This document shows positions 8,434 through 16,858 of a stretch of 64,000 nt of DNA, one piece after another (the stretch's first letter is position 1; each line of letters begins with the position of its first letter). Source of the stretch: an uncultured Oscillospiraceae bacterium (GTDB lineage: Bacteria; Bacillota; Clostridia; Oscillospirales; Acutalibacteraceae); assembly GCA_900539425.1 (NCBI GenBank), contig UQBX01000004.1, positions 70,162-134,161 on the forward strand, given 5' to 3'. Made by a program: the position numbers and the translations under genes. The notes under the pieces are model-generated. The model saw only the letters and a program-made list of their open reading frames with translations. It had not been told where the DNA came from and did no database searches.

Positions 8434-11400
8434 ATGAGCTATAAAAATCAGGGAGATTTATACCTTGAAGACAACATAAGCAAGTACCCGGCTATTGAAT
8501 TGTTATGTAAATTGGGATATAAGTATATATCCCCTGAAGAGTGTATGTGCCAACGCGGCACGCTTTATAATGTACTGCTCAAAGATATATTAAGAAAGCA
8601 GTTAAACGCTATCAATCAATTTGAATTTGGCGGAATCACTTATAAATTCACTTCGGATAATGTTGAAAGGGCAATTGAAGATCTTGATGAACCTCTTACA
8701 GACGGCCTTATCAGGACAAGTGAAAAAATATATGATGCATTAATGCTTGGAAAAAGCTACCTTGAAAAATTAGCTGACGGGACTTCAAAAAGCTTCAACT
8801 TAAAATACATAGACTGGGAACATCCGGAAAATAATGTTTTTCATGTAACAGAAGAGTTTTCAGTTGATAGCTGGGACAAGCAGAAAAATGCACGTCCTGA
8901 TATTGTACTTTTCATTAACGGTATTCCTTTTGGCGTGATCGAGTGCAAATCTCCAACAGTTACCGAAGATCAGGCAATAGAGCAAATGATTCGTAATCAA
9001 GGTAAAAATTATATCCCACAGCTTTTCAAGTTCGCTCAAATTGTTGTTGCAACAAATAAAAACTCATTAAAATATGCGACATGCGGTACAGGTAAAAATT
9101 TCTGGTGCGTGTGGCACGAACAATATACAAAATGGCAAGACAAACTGATAAGTCAAAATATTGTAGGAAGAGAACCAACTGTTCAGGATCGAGGAATTGT
9201 TTCTCTTCTTACACCAGAAAGGCTTTTAAAACTCACAAAATATTTCATTTTATATGATGCAAATATTAAAAAAATCTGTCGTTATCAGCAGTTCTTTGCA
9301 GTTGAGGAAATTATTAAAACAATTAATACAAACGATGCTGCCGGCAATCGTCAAGGTGGTGTTATTTGGCATACTCAGGGAAGCGGCAAATCGCTTACTA
9401 TGGTAATGGTAGCTAAATATATTCTTGAAGAAATGAGCAGTTGTAATCCAAGAGTTATAATTGTCACCGATCGAAAAGAGTTAGATAAACAGATTGCAAA
9501 AACATTCCTTCACACGAGGCTGTCCCCGGCAAGAGCCACAAGCGGAAAGCATCTAATTGAGCTGATCAACAATGGTAGCGCTGATGTGATAACTTCAGTT
9601 ATTAATAAGTTTAACACTGTGGAAAACAGCGGCCTTAATAACCTTTCCAGGGATATTTTTGTACTTGTAGATGAGAGTCACCGATCCAACTACGGATCTC
9701 TGGCAGCTAAAATGCGCACTGTATTTCCGAACGCCTGTTATATAGGTTTTACAGGTACTCCATTAATGAAGAGTGAAAAAAACACAATGGCTAAATTCGG
9801 AAAGCTTATACATAAATATACAATAAAAGATGGCGTTGACGATAAAGCTATAGTTCCTTTGATTTACGAAGGTAAATTCGTAGAGCAGAATGTTGATGAA
9901 AAAAACATCGATTTATGGTTTGATCAAGTAACAAAAAGGCTTACAGATGCCCAAAAAGCAGACTTAAGAGCAAAATGGAGCAGTATAAAAAAGCTCACTT
10001 CAACAGATGCCAGAATTAAAAGAATTGCACTTGACATAAATCAGCATTTTCTTGAGGGTTACAAAAACACCGGATTTAAAGCTATGTTGGCTTGTAATTA
10101 TAAAAAAGATGCAATTCGTTATCAAAAATGTTTCGAAGAATTTGGTGATTTAGTCACAGCTGTTGTAATCTCTGCTCCGGATATGAGAGAAGGCAGTACG
10201 GATGTTGATGAAAGTACAGATGATCTCGTTGTTTCATTCTGGAACAAAATGATTAATCAGTATGGTAATGCAGATGATTACGAAGAAACCATTAAAAACA
10301 AGTTTATTGATGGCGAAATTGATATACTTATTGTTTGTAGTAAACTGCTTACAGGATTCGATGCACCAAGGACGCAAGTACTCTACATAGACAAAGAGCT
10401 TAAAGATCACAGCTTACTCCAAGCAATAGCAAGAACTAACCGTTTGTTTGACGGCAAAGATTTTGGCTTGATTGTTGATTACCGTGGATTAATTAACGAA
10501 TTAGACTCGGCAATGGAAGTCTACAGTGGCGCAGGCCTGGAAAATTTTGATACTGAAGACATGAAAGGCACAATTGTAGACATAATGGCTTGTGTAAGCC
10601 GTTTGAGAGAAGCATATTCGCATATTTGTGATGTGTTTGCACCTGTAAAGAACAAAAAGGATACAGAAGAAACTGAACTTTATCTTGCGGATGAAAAAAT
10701 CCGCGGAGAATTTTATGATGCTCTTTGTGTATTCGGTCGTGCTCTCACAGCTGTTGTCAATTCTGAAAAAGCATATGCGGCTTTTGACAAAGAAGAAATA
10801 AATAAATACAAGTCTTCATTCGTTTTCTATTCAAAACTTCGCCGAAGCGTAAAAATAAGATATGCCGATGCAATTGATAATAGAGAGTATGAGAAGCAAA
10901 TGCAAAATTTGCTTGATACGCATTTGTCTGTAAAAGACATAAAACAAATCACCAATCCGGTTGATATTCTTAACGAAGGTGAACTCGAAAAAGAACTCGA
11001 AGAGTTGGGCTCAATGCGTTCTAAAGCTGATTCAATTGTGTCTCATATGACAAGAAGTATTAAAGCAAATCGTGACGAAAATCCCGCATACTATGACAGT
11101 TTTTCAAATCGAATCAAGCAGGCACTCGAGGACTATAAGAACAGAGTCATCTCTGAGGCAGAATATCTTGATAAAATGAAGTCAATTATGGCAGATTATC
11201 GGAAAGGCAATGCCAACATAACATATCCCGAAAAGATAAAAGGAAATGTTCATGCACAAGCATTCTATGGCGTTATAGCTGCTATCATTGATGATAAAAT
11301 TAATATTAATGAAAATATTGACATCATTTCAGACATAGCTCTTGAAGTAACATCAATTATCCAAAAACATGACACCGTTGACTGGCAAACGAATAAAGAA

Positions 11401-11538
11401 ATACACAATAAAATTGCTCAAGAAATAGATGATTTGTTTTATAGGCTTGAAAAAGAGCAAAATTTTGTAATTGACTTTGACACGATTGACAAAATTATTG
11501 AAAATGTCATTACTGTAGCATTAAGGAGATTCAAATGA
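8434..11538 (+). CDS. hsdR: Type I restriction endonuclease subunit HsdR
   Basis: A 1034-residue motor-nuclease. An N-terminal PD-(D/E)xK nuclease core shows RPDIVLFINGIPFGVIECKS near residues 153-173. The SF2 translocase has Walker A TQGSGKSLTM near residue 314, DESH near residue 412, and later helicase motifs including LLTGFDAP and QAIARTNR. Length is typical. It follows the unknown membrane gene by 4 bases and overlaps the metalloprotease start (ATGA at 11535). All key motifs are intact, so restriction should be functional if HsdM and HsdS assemble. Confidence 0.95.
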   Translation: MSYKNQGDLYLEDNISKYPAIELLCKLGYKYISPEECMCQRGTLYNVLLKDILRKQLNAINQFEFGGITYKFTSDNVERAIEDLDEPLTDGLIRTSEKIYDALMLGKSYLEKLADGTSKSFNLKYIDWEHPENNVFHVTEEFSVDSWDKQKNARPDIVLFINGIPFGVIECKSPTVTEDQAIEQMIRNQGKNYIPQLFKFAQIVVATNKNSLKYATCGTGKNFWCVWHEQYTKWQDKLISQNIVGREPTVQDRGIVSLLTPERLLKLTKYFILYDANIKKICRYQQFFAVEEIIKTINTNDAAGNRQGGVIWHTQGSGKSLTMVMVAKYILEEMSSCNPRVIIVTDRKELDKQIAKTFLHTRLSPARATSGKHLIELINNGSADVITSVINKFNTVENSGLNNLSRDIFVLVDESHRSNYGSLAAKMRTVFPNACYIGFTGTPLMKSEKNTMAKFGKLIHKYTIKDGVDDKAIVPLIYEGKFVEQNVDEKNIDLWFDQVTKRLTDAQKADLRAKWSSIKKLTSTDARIKRIALDINQHFLEGYKNTGFKAMLACNYKKDAIRYQKCFEEFGDLVTAVVISAPDMREGSTDVDESTDDLVVSFWNKMINQYGNADDYEETIKNKFIDGEIDILIVCSKLLTGFDAPRTQVLYIDKELKDHSLLQAIARTNRLFDGKDFGLIVDYRGLINELDSAMEVYSGAGLENFDTEDMKGTIVDIMACVSRLREAYSHICDVFAPVKNKKDTEETELYLADEKIRGEFYDALCVFGRALTAVVNSEKAYAAFDKEEINKYKSSFVFYSKLRRSVKIRYADAIDNREYEKQMQNLLDTHLSVKDIKQITNPVDILNEGELEKELEELGSMRSKADSIVSHMTRSIKANRDENPAYYDSFSNRIKQALEDYKNRVISEAEYLDKMKSIMADYRKGNANITYPEKIKGNVHAQAFYGVIAAIIDDKININENIDIISDIALEVTSIIQKHDTVDWQTNKEIHNKIAQEIDDLFYRLEKEQNFVIDFDTIDKIIENVITVALRRFK

Positions 11539-12254
11539 CGAACGAAATCATCTTGAACGGACAAAAAATTAATTATGAATTTTTAAGAAAAGATGTAAAA
11601 AACATTAATATAAGAATAAAAGCAGATCAGACTATACATGTTTCTGCTAATTATTCTGTTCCACAAAAGGTTATTGATGAGCTACTCGAATCAAAAGCGG
11701 ATTATATTCTTGGCGCTTTGAAAAAATATAAAGAAAAGGCAGAATATGCCCCAAAACCTAAAGAATATATTGACGGAGAAACATTTTTGTATCTTGGTCA
11801 CGAACTTAGACTTTTAGTAAAACAGGGGGGCAAAAATCATGTATCCGTCAAAGGCAATTTTTTGGTTCTAACAGTCAAGGACTCTTCAAACTTTTTTCTA
11901 AAAAAAAGGTGCATTGATAATTGGTATAAATCCGCTTGTAAAGACGCAATAGAAGCAACTTGTGAAAATGTTTATCCTAAGTTTAAAAAATACGGCGTAA
12001 CCTATCCTCAACTGAAATTCAGGAACATGGTTTCCCGTTGGGGAAGCTGTCAGCCAAAAAGAGGATCTCTGACTTTTAATATTTCACTAGTTGAAGCTCC
12101 GATGTCATGTATTGAGTATGTAGTTACACATGAATTCACGCACTTTCTTCATCCTAATCATTCGAAAAACTTTTACCAAACACTGTCAATGTTTATGCCA
12201 GACTGGAAAGATCGAAAAAATATTCTCGAAAGAAATAGCACATATTTGTATTAA
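11535..12254 (+). CDS. YgjP-type zinc metalloprotease (DUF45 family)
   Basis: A 239-residue protein with the zinc-binding motif HEFTH near residue 199 in VVTHEFTHFLHPNHSKNFY; the RWGSC motif about 25 residues before is also typical of the YgjP/DUF45 group. Members often sit immediately after hsdR in type I systems, probably with a role in HsdR turnover or complex control, although the substrate is not known. It overlaps hsdR by four bases and is the last gene of the operon. Confidence 0.85.
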   Translation: MTNEIILNGQKINYEFLRKDVKNINIRIKADQTIHVSANYSVPQKVIDELLESKADYILGALKKYKEKAEYAPKPKEYIDGETFLYLGHELRLLVKQGGKNHVSVKGNFLVLTVKDSSNFFLKKRCIDNWYKSACKDAIEATCENVYPKFKKYGVTYPQLKFRNMVSRWGSCQPKRGSLTFNISLVEAPMSCIEYVVTHEFTHFLHPNHSKNFYQTLSMFMPDWKDRKNILERNSTYLY

Positions 12255-12342
12255 GTTTGTTTGTTTATGCTATTTGATAGGAGCCTATATTTAACTGGTG
12301 TTAAAATATTGTTGCTTATTTAAAATAACATCTGGATATTGA

Positions 12343-12380
12343 AACTCCTTTGTGGTATAAGTGTGTACTGCAAAGGAGTT
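12343..12380 (+). promoter_or_regulatory. Shine-Dalgarno-sequestering hairpin, copy 2
   Basis: AACTCCTTTG (12343-12352) and CAAAGGAGTT (12371-12380) pair perfectly, and inner TGGTA/TACTG bases extend the stem around an 8-base loop. The 3' arm is the AAAGGAG ribosome binding site of the ATG at 12387. The loop matches copy 1 (149-186) at 16 of 18 positions. Against copy 1, one A-U pair has become G-U, so pairing is preserved. Confidence 0.65.
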
Positions 12381-12386
12381 GATTTT

Positions 12387-12638
12387 ATGCCAATGCTTAA
12401 AGAGTTATGGTATGGAAATATAAATCCGAGTGAGGATAAAGAAGTATCTGATGATGAAAAAGAATTAGTTGAACTGATGGCAAGGCATCAGGAGTATCTA
12501 ACATCAACACTTAAGGATAAAGAACTTGAAGAGTTCAAGAAATATGTTGAATGTGTTGACGAGTACACTTCCCTGGTTGAATGTCAGGCGTTTGAAATTG
12601 GATTTAAGTTAGCGGTTAGGTTATTAACCGAATTATAA
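12387..12638 (+). CDS. DUF6809 family small protein, copy 2
   Basis: An 83-residue paralogue of the protein at 193-441, starting MPMLKELWYGNINPSEDK and sharing QAFEIGFKLAV near its end. ATG 12387 follows AAAGGAG by 6 bases; the longer frame from 12339 runs through the leader hairpin and is not real. A strong terminator (12665-12704) follows. Function unknown. Retention of coding sequence and leader hairpin in both copies suggests that the regulated small protein is under selection. Confidence 0.8.
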   Translation: MPMLKELWYGNINPSEDKEVSDDEKELVELMARHQEYLTSTLKDKELEEFKKYVECVDEYTSLVECQAFEIGFKLAVRLLTEL

Positions 12639-12664
12639 ATTGAATTAAATGCTACTTGCATATG

Positions 12665-12704
12665 AATAGCAGTTTCTCAATTAAGAGAAACTGCTATTTT
12701 TTGT
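12665..12704 (+). terminator. Strong intrinsic terminator
   Basis: A perfect 14-bp stem (AATAGCAGTTTCTC with GAGAAACTGCTATT), 6-base loop AATTAA and a T-run. It ends the DUF6809 copy 2 transcript. Confidence 0.9.
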
Positions 12705-12742
12705 TTTCAAAACAGTTGTGCAAAGTGCTGAAAATAAAAAAG

Positions 12743-12763
12743 ATGTATCTTTGGAAGATACAT
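12743..12763. repeat. Palindrome ATGTATCTT-TGG-AAGATACAT
   Basis: A perfect 9-bp inverted repeat with a 3-base centre. A close variant lies at 12884-12904. The pair may be operator or replication/excision protein sites in the 540-base non-coding stretch before the HTH gene. Confidence 0.5.
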
Positions 12764-12883
12764 AATTAATGGATAAAAAGTGTTGGTTTGTGTCAAAGAG
12801 GTTTAATGAATAGTTATGGCTAAACAAGGTTATTAATTTAACTACTACATATTGTTTATGCAAGTTGATACAGTAACCTCGAA

Positions 12884-12904
12884 ATGTATCTTCTGAAGAT
12901 GCAC
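12884..12904. repeat. Palindrome ATGTATCTT-CTG-AAGATGCAC
   Basis: Imperfect second copy of the palindrome at 12743-12763 with an identical left arm, 141 bases away. Confidence 0.45.
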
Positions 12905-12940
12905 GCAATATTAAAAAATCTGTTATCTTTTTTGTGATAA

Positions 12941-12989
12941 AAAAATTTGGCTCAAAAGAGTAAAAAAGTGTGCAAGGATAAGTGAGAGG
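12941..12989 (+). repeat. Direct repeat A upstream of the HTH gene
   Basis: This unit (TTTGGCTCAAAAG followed by AAAAAGTGTGCAAGG and TAAGTGAG) recurs at 13126-13174 with few changes, about 185 bases away. The second copy ends just before the start codon at 13182. The first copy lacks a following gene, so the promoter/leader of the HTH gene appears to have been duplicated. Otherwise 12705-13181 shows no gene. Confidence 0.65.
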
Positions 12990-13125
12990 ATTATTTTAAA
13001 AATGGCTTAAAGGTATTTGTTTAACGGCTAAATATATGGAGGCGTATGTAAATATTTTGTAAATAAAATTGAAACACCCTCATTTTTTGCCGTTTTCGCG
13101 GCTATATAGTGAAGGGGTTTTTAAA

Positions 13126-13174
13126 AAAGTTTGGCTCAAAAGGCTTAAAAAGTGTGCAAGGGTAAGTGAGGAAG
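13126..13174 (+). repeat. Direct repeat B, leader of the HTH gene
   Basis: Second copy of the unit at 12941-12989. It carries the region immediately before ATG 13182, including the GTGAGGAAG ribosome-binding stretch. Confidence 0.65.
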
Positions 13175-13181
13175 TGAATTT

Positions 13182-13463
13182 ATGAATAAACAAAAAGTCA
13201 ATTTCTTTCTTCTGCCTAATAGGATTTTTGACGAAGGCTTAACTCCCATGGAGTTTGTGGTGTACAGCTTTCTGTCAAGCAGAGGTGATGCTAAAGGAAA
13301 AAGTTATTATTCCGTTCCGAACATTGCAAAATACTGCGGTATGTGTGAGAACTCCTGCCGTAAAGCAATAAGAGGTCTTACTGAAAAAGGCTATGTTGAT
13401 GTTTCGGAAAGGTATTTTGAAAATTCAAGGCAGAGTAATCTGTATACGGTACACAAAATATGA
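13182..13463 (+). CDS. Winged-helix (replication-initiator-like) DNA-binding protein
   Basis: A 93-residue protein. LTPMEFVVYSFLSSRGD and SVPNIAKYCGMCENSCRKAI followed by LTEKGYVDV form a winged helix-turn-helix of the kind seen at the N-terminus of Firmicute plasmid initiators and in short HTH proteins next to mobilisation genes. It is short compared with initiators (usually over 250 residues), so it is either a stand-alone regulator or a truncated Rep. It precedes the oriT-like region and MobC. No other replication function is visible. Confidence 0.7.
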   Translation: MNKQKVNFFLLPNRIFDEGLTPMEFVVYSFLSSRGDAKGKSYYSVPNIAKYCGMCENSCRKAIRGLTEKGYVDVSERYFENSRQSNLYTVHKI

Positions 13464-13601
13464 ACCACCGCCGGTTCAGCAAACGGTGACAAACAATTAA
13501 AAGTCTTTGGAGTGAAAAAACAAAAGTAATCGTGCTGATTATTAAAACACGAATTTGAGCCGTTTAAGGCGGTATTCTCAAAGGTTAAAACAATTAGAAT
13601 A

Positions 13602-13748
13602 AAGGTGCTTTGCACCGCACTACATCAGTCAGCAACGCTGACTGTTAGGCGAGTTTCGTCTTTGTATTACGCCACGGCGCAAAACAAAGACATTTGGGCT
13701 AAGCCCAAACCCCTACTTACCTTTTCTTTGCGGAAAGAAAAGAGTAAG
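13602..13748. other. Putative origin of transfer (hairpin cluster)
   Basis: Four inverted repeats lie in tandem within the non-coding stretch before mobC: GGTGC/GCACC (13604-13616), CAGTCAGC/GCTGACTG (13626-13644), TTTGGGC/GCCCAAA (13693-13709), and CTTAC-CTTTTCTTT/AAAGAAAAG-GTAAG (13716-13748). A cluster of hairpins directly upstream of MobC and a relaxase is the normal oriT layout. The nick site cannot be identified by eye. Confidence 0.6.
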
Positions 13749-13786
13749 CCAAAAGAAACGAATTTTTAATAATGAAAGGAGATATT

Positions 13787-14098
13787 TTGAAAGAAGATAA
13801 CAGAACAGAAATTTTAAATTTCAGGGTAACAAAAGCAGAAAAAGAATTGATAGAGATGTATGCAAGCACCAAGTATAAAAGCATTGCTCCCTATCTTCGT
13901 GACTGTGCTTTGCACAAAGAAATCAAAATCATCAATGGCATTGAAGAGGTTGAATATGAGTTAAGACGAATAGGAAACAATCTCAATCAGCTGACAAGAA
14001 CAGTCAATTCAGGAATGTGTAATGCAATTGATTTAAAAGAAATGCGACAGGAGGTGGCAAAGGTATGGCAATTATTAAGTTCACTTCAGGGAAAATAA
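13787..14098 (+). CDS. MobC-type relaxosome accessory protein
   Basis: A 103-residue protein. ILNFRVTKAEKELIEMYAS is a ribbon-helix-helix start and IGNNLNQLTRTVNSG is the conserved MobC motif. MobC binds oriT and helps the relaxase nick. TTG 13787 is favoured because AAAGGAG lies 5 bases before it; the ATG at 13772 is in frame but precedes that site. Its end overlaps the relaxase start by 34 bases, so the two are coupled. Confidence 0.85.
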   Translation: MKEDNRTEILNFRVTKAEKELIEMYASTKYKSIAPYLRDCALHKEIKIINGIEEVEYELRRIGNNLNQLTRTVNSGMCNAIDLKEMRQEVAKVWQLLSSLQGK

Positions 14099-15042
14099 AT
14101 CCGAGAACTGTCATCAATTATGTGTGCAACAAAGAAAAAACCACTGATAAACTTATCAGCGGTAAAGACTGTATGCCGGAAAGCTGCGAGTATGAATTCG
14201 CAGAAGTTAAAAAAGCGTTCGGAAAAACTGACGGCAGAACTTACTACCATATGATACAATCCTTCTTTCCTGATGACAGGATAACTCCTGAACAGGCACA
14301 CGAGGTTGGACTGCAAATGGCAGAATTGTTTGAAGGTTATCAGGTGCTTGTAGTCACTCACACCAACAAAGCTCACATACATAATCATCTTGTAATAAAC
14401 AGTGTGAACTTTGAAAACGGAAAGAAGCTGACTATTTCTAATCAGGAACTTGAAGAAATTAAAAATTATTCAAACAGTATTTGCTTAAAAAGCGGCTGGG
14501 ATGTTACTGAGGCAAAGACAAGAAGAAACAGAAATCCAAAATGGAAACAGATAATTATTGAAGACGCTCTCACTGCTATGGCTGAAAGTTACAGTATGGA
14601 TGAGTACATTTCAAAATTAAAAGAGCTAGGCATTTATGTTTCATACAATTCCGACTACAAGTATATGACTTACAGTGATGCAGAGGGACACAAGTGCAGA
14701 GATGCAAAACTGTTTGATGAGAGGTTACTTAAGAAAAATCTTGAACTTTATTTTGACTTAGGCGGAGCAGAAACTTTAATCGGAGATACAATTCTCGATT
14801 ACGAAACGCCGAAATCAGGCAACTGTACTGACGGACTTACGAATTTGATAACAAATTTCATCGACACGATACAGGCTGACGAAGAAGAATATGATGACAC
14901 TTATTACATTCACGACATAATAAAGCTTGAGAAAATTGTTGAAAAAATGAGAGCGAGGGGTTCCAAAATCACAATTGCAAAACTAATAAAGATACTTAAT
15001 TCAAAAACAGAACCGGAAGAAACCTATTATTTCGGTTGGTAA
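14065..15042 (+). CDS. MobP-type relaxase
   Basis: A 325-residue relaxase/mobilisation nuclease. The N-terminus MAIIKFTSGKINPRTVINYV carries the catalytic Tyr region and HTNKAHIHNHLVINSVN near residues 99-115 carries the HxH metal site. Only the nuclease domain plus a short tail is present; there is no helicase or coupling protein, and no type IV secretion genes lie in the window, so transfer would need a helper element. Preceded by GGAGG. Confidence 0.9.
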   Translation: MAIIKFTSGKINPRTVINYVCNKEKTTDKLISGKDCMPESCEYEFAEVKKAFGKTDGRTYYHMIQSFFPDDRITPEQAHEVGLQMAELFEGYQVLVVTHTNKAHIHNHLVINSVNFENGKKLTISNQELEEIKNYSNSICLKSGWDVTEAKTRRNRNPKWKQIIIEDALTAMAESYSMDEYISKLKELGIYVSYNSDYKYMTYSDAEGHKCRDAKLFDERLLKKNLELYFDLGGAETLIGDTILDYETPKSGNCTDGLTNLITNFIDTIQADEEEYDDTYYIHDIIKLEKIVEKMRARGSKITIAKLIKILNSKTEPEETYYFGW

Positions 15043-15058
15043 TTTAGGAGGTTTACAT

Positions 15059-15250
15059 ATGAATAATGAAAATAAAAATGACGAGTTTGTATTTTTAACG
15101 CCAATGGATGTGGCAAAAATAATCGGATGTTCAGTACCTACTGCAAGAAAACTTTTCTACCGTGATGATTTTCCTGCCATTAAAGTAGGTAAAAATCTCA
15201 AGGTACTAAAATCAGAATTTATAAAATGGTGCAGTGAAAGGAGAATGTAA
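15059..15250 (+). CDS. Excisionase-like helix-turn-helix protein
   Basis: A 63-residue MerR/excisionase-type protein: LTPMDVAKIIGCSVPTARKL followed by PAIKVGKNLKVLKSEFIKWC. Proteins of this size bind element ends and steer integrase toward excision, or act as small regulators. ATG 15059 follows AGGAGG. It lies 16 bases after the relaxase. The partner integrase is not in the window. Confidence 0.8.
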   Translation: MNNENKNDEFVFLTPMDVAKIIGCSVPTARKLFYRDDFPAIKVGKNLKVLKSEFIKWCSERRM

Positions 15251-15392
15251 ACTTGAATTATTTACCTCTAATTATGATTGTCAGAAAAAACAAAAAGCTC
15301 AAACGAATGAGTAAGAAATTTTGAGGATAACCTCATCATTAGCAGAGATGATAATATAATCTGTTATTTCACTTGCAAGACTTTTTCTTCAG

Positions 15393-15421
15393 TTGTGTTA
15401 TTGATTAATATAATGTATAAT
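15393..15421 (+). promoter_or_regulatory. Promoter of the S66 peptidase gene
   Basis: TTGTGT (15393-15398) and TATAAT (15416-15421) with a 17-base spacer; transcript start near 15428 and ATG at 15475. Confidence 0.5.
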
Positions 15422-15474
15422 TAGCTTGATGTACAATATCAGACACATCAGTAAATACTAGGTGGTTGGTTACT

Positions 15475-16527
15475 ATGATAAAGCCTGAAAAGTTGAATAG
15501 AGGAGATAAAATTGCAGTTGTCAGTTTATCGTGGGGTGGACTTGGTGATGAAGCTCTTATTCATAAATTTCATATTGCCAAAGAAAGATTAGAAAATGAT
15601 TTTGGCTTGGAAGTTGTTGTAATGCCACATACTTTGAGTGGCTCTGAATATGTATATAATCACCCTGAAGATAGAGCTAAAGATTTAATGGATGCTTTTT
15701 TAGATAAAACTATCAAAGGCATTTTTTGTGCAATAGGCGGAGATGACACAATAAGAACATTACCATACATTGATTTTGAAATCATTAGAAATAATCCAAA
15801 AATCTTTATGGGATATTCAGATACTACCATTAACCACTTTATGATGAATAAGTCAGGCTTGGTTTCATATTACGGTCCGTCTGTAATGTGCGAATTCGGT
15901 GAATATGTAAAAATGTTTGATTACACAATCGAGGCGGTTAAAAGTATATTGTTTGAAGATTCTACTAACTACGAAATTGTATCAAGTGAATATTGGTCTG
16001 ATAAGTGGGTTCCTTGGTCTGAAAAGAACAGAAAAGTTTCAAGAAAAAAAGTTAAGGAAGTTCACGGATATGAAGTGTTGCAAGGAAAAGGCGTGATTCA
16101 CGGTGTGGTTTTGGGCGGATGTATTGATGTATTTCCAATGATGATAGGAACAGAAATATGGGTTTCAAAAAGCGGTTGGACGAATAAGATATTATTGATT
16201 GAAACAAGCGAGGATAAAATATCACCTGACCTTTTGAAATATTATCTAAGGAATTTAGGTGCTCAGGGGATTTTTGATGTTATCAAAGGAATAATTGTAG
16301 GCAAACCCATTGATGAAAAATACTATGAGGAGTATAAAGACATATACTCAAAGGTTATGAAGGAATATAACCATTCTGACTTACCGATTTTATATAACAT
16401 TAATATTGGTCACGCATTTTCAACAGGTATTATGCCTTTGGGTGTTGATATAGAAATTGATTTAGATAACAGAAAAATAAAATTGTTGGAATCTGCCACA
16501 AGCAATAAAAATCCCATTGCAATATAG
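15475..16527 (+). CDS. S66 peptidase, MccF/LD-carboxypeptidase family
   Basis: A 350-residue protein. FMGYSDTT holds the nucleophile Ser of the S66 family, LIETSED the catalytic Glu region and NIGHA the His. MccF members cleave peptide-nucleotide antibiotics such as microcin C7 and give self-immunity; LdcA members trim muropeptides. The length and the GYSD context favour the MccF branch. ATG 15475 follows AGGTGG; the in-frame TTG at 15466 lies between that site and ATG. It is probably cargo of the island, with its own promoter. Confidence 0.85.
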   Translation: MIKPEKLNRGDKIAVVSLSWGGLGDEALIHKFHIAKERLENDFGLEVVVMPHTLSGSEYVYNHPEDRAKDLMDAFLDKTIKGIFCAIGGDDTIRTLPYIDFEIIRNNPKIFMGYSDTTINHFMMNKSGLVSYYGPSVMCEFGEYVKMFDYTIEAVKSILFEDSTNYEIVSSEYWSDKWVPWSEKNRKVSRKKVKEVHGYEVLQGKGVIHGVVLGGCIDVFPMMIGTEIWVSKSGWTNKILLIETSEDKISPDLLKYYLRNLGAQGIFDVIKGIIVGKPIDEKYYEEYKDIYSKVMKEYNHSDLPILYNINIGHAFSTGIMPLGVDIEIDLDNRKIKLLESATSNKNPIAI

Positions 16528-16577
16528 TATATATGAATTGATTTTGTAAAAATAGTGATGCAACTAGAGGTAAATAA

Positions 16578-16715
16578 ATGACAAAACAAGAAGTGATGGC
16601 AATAGTATATAATCACCTTGCTATTGTTTATAACTGCAAGTCTGATGATTTTACAAAAGACTGCATTATATTTACTATTGCAGAGAATACTGATGGTAAT
16701 GAGATATGCCATTGA
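16578..16715 (+). CDS. Small hypothetical protein (45 aa)
   Basis: ATG 16578 follows AGAGG by about 7 bases and opens a 45-codon frame starting MTKQEVMAIVYNHLAIVYNC and ending in EICH. It lies 50 bases after the S66 peptidase and before a terminator pair. I do not recognise it; the good ribosome binding site is the main support. Confidence 0.45.
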   Translation: MTKQEVMAIVYNHLAIVYNCKSDDFTKDCIIFTIAENTDGNEICH

Positions 16716-16780
16716 GATGACATTCGGTTGGCATTCAACCCATTTTAAGCAATCTCAAGTTATCTCAAGGTGAAAATGAA

Positions 16781-16824
16781 AAAGGCTCTAAGCCCCGATT
16801 TTAAGGGGTTTAGAGCCTTTTGGC
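16781..16824 (+). terminator. Intrinsic terminator ending the island transcripts
   Basis: AAAGGCTCTAAGCCCC pairs with GGGGTTTAGAGCCTTT (one G-U) and is followed by T residues. Confidence 0.85.
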
Positions 16825-16830
16825 ATAAGA

Positions 16831-16858
16831 AAAAGACGGTTTAGAAAACCGTCTTTTT
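16831..16858 (-). terminator. Bidirectional terminator of tRNA-Pro
   Basis: AAAAGACGGTTT-AGA-AAACCGTCTTTT is a perfect 12-bp stem. On the minus strand it begins directly after the tRNA CCA end and is followed by a T-run. Confidence 0.85.

Larger units (their letters stand above)
1..16858. mobile_element. Mobilisable defence island next to tRNA-Pro, left end outside window
   Basis: This AT-rich block carries a type I restriction-modification operon with an embedded CBASS pair, a mobilisation module (oriT-like hairpins, MobC, relaxase, excisionase-like protein) and an S66 peptidase. It ends exactly at the 3' end of the tRNA-Pro gene, which lies on the minus strand with its 3' end facing the island; that is the usual geometry for integration at a tRNA 3' end. 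Core-type genes with richer GC begin on the other side of the tRNA. No integrase or second attachment repeat is visible, so the left boundary must lie outside the window and the element type (IME, ICE remnant or genomic island) cannot be fixed. Confidence 0.7.
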
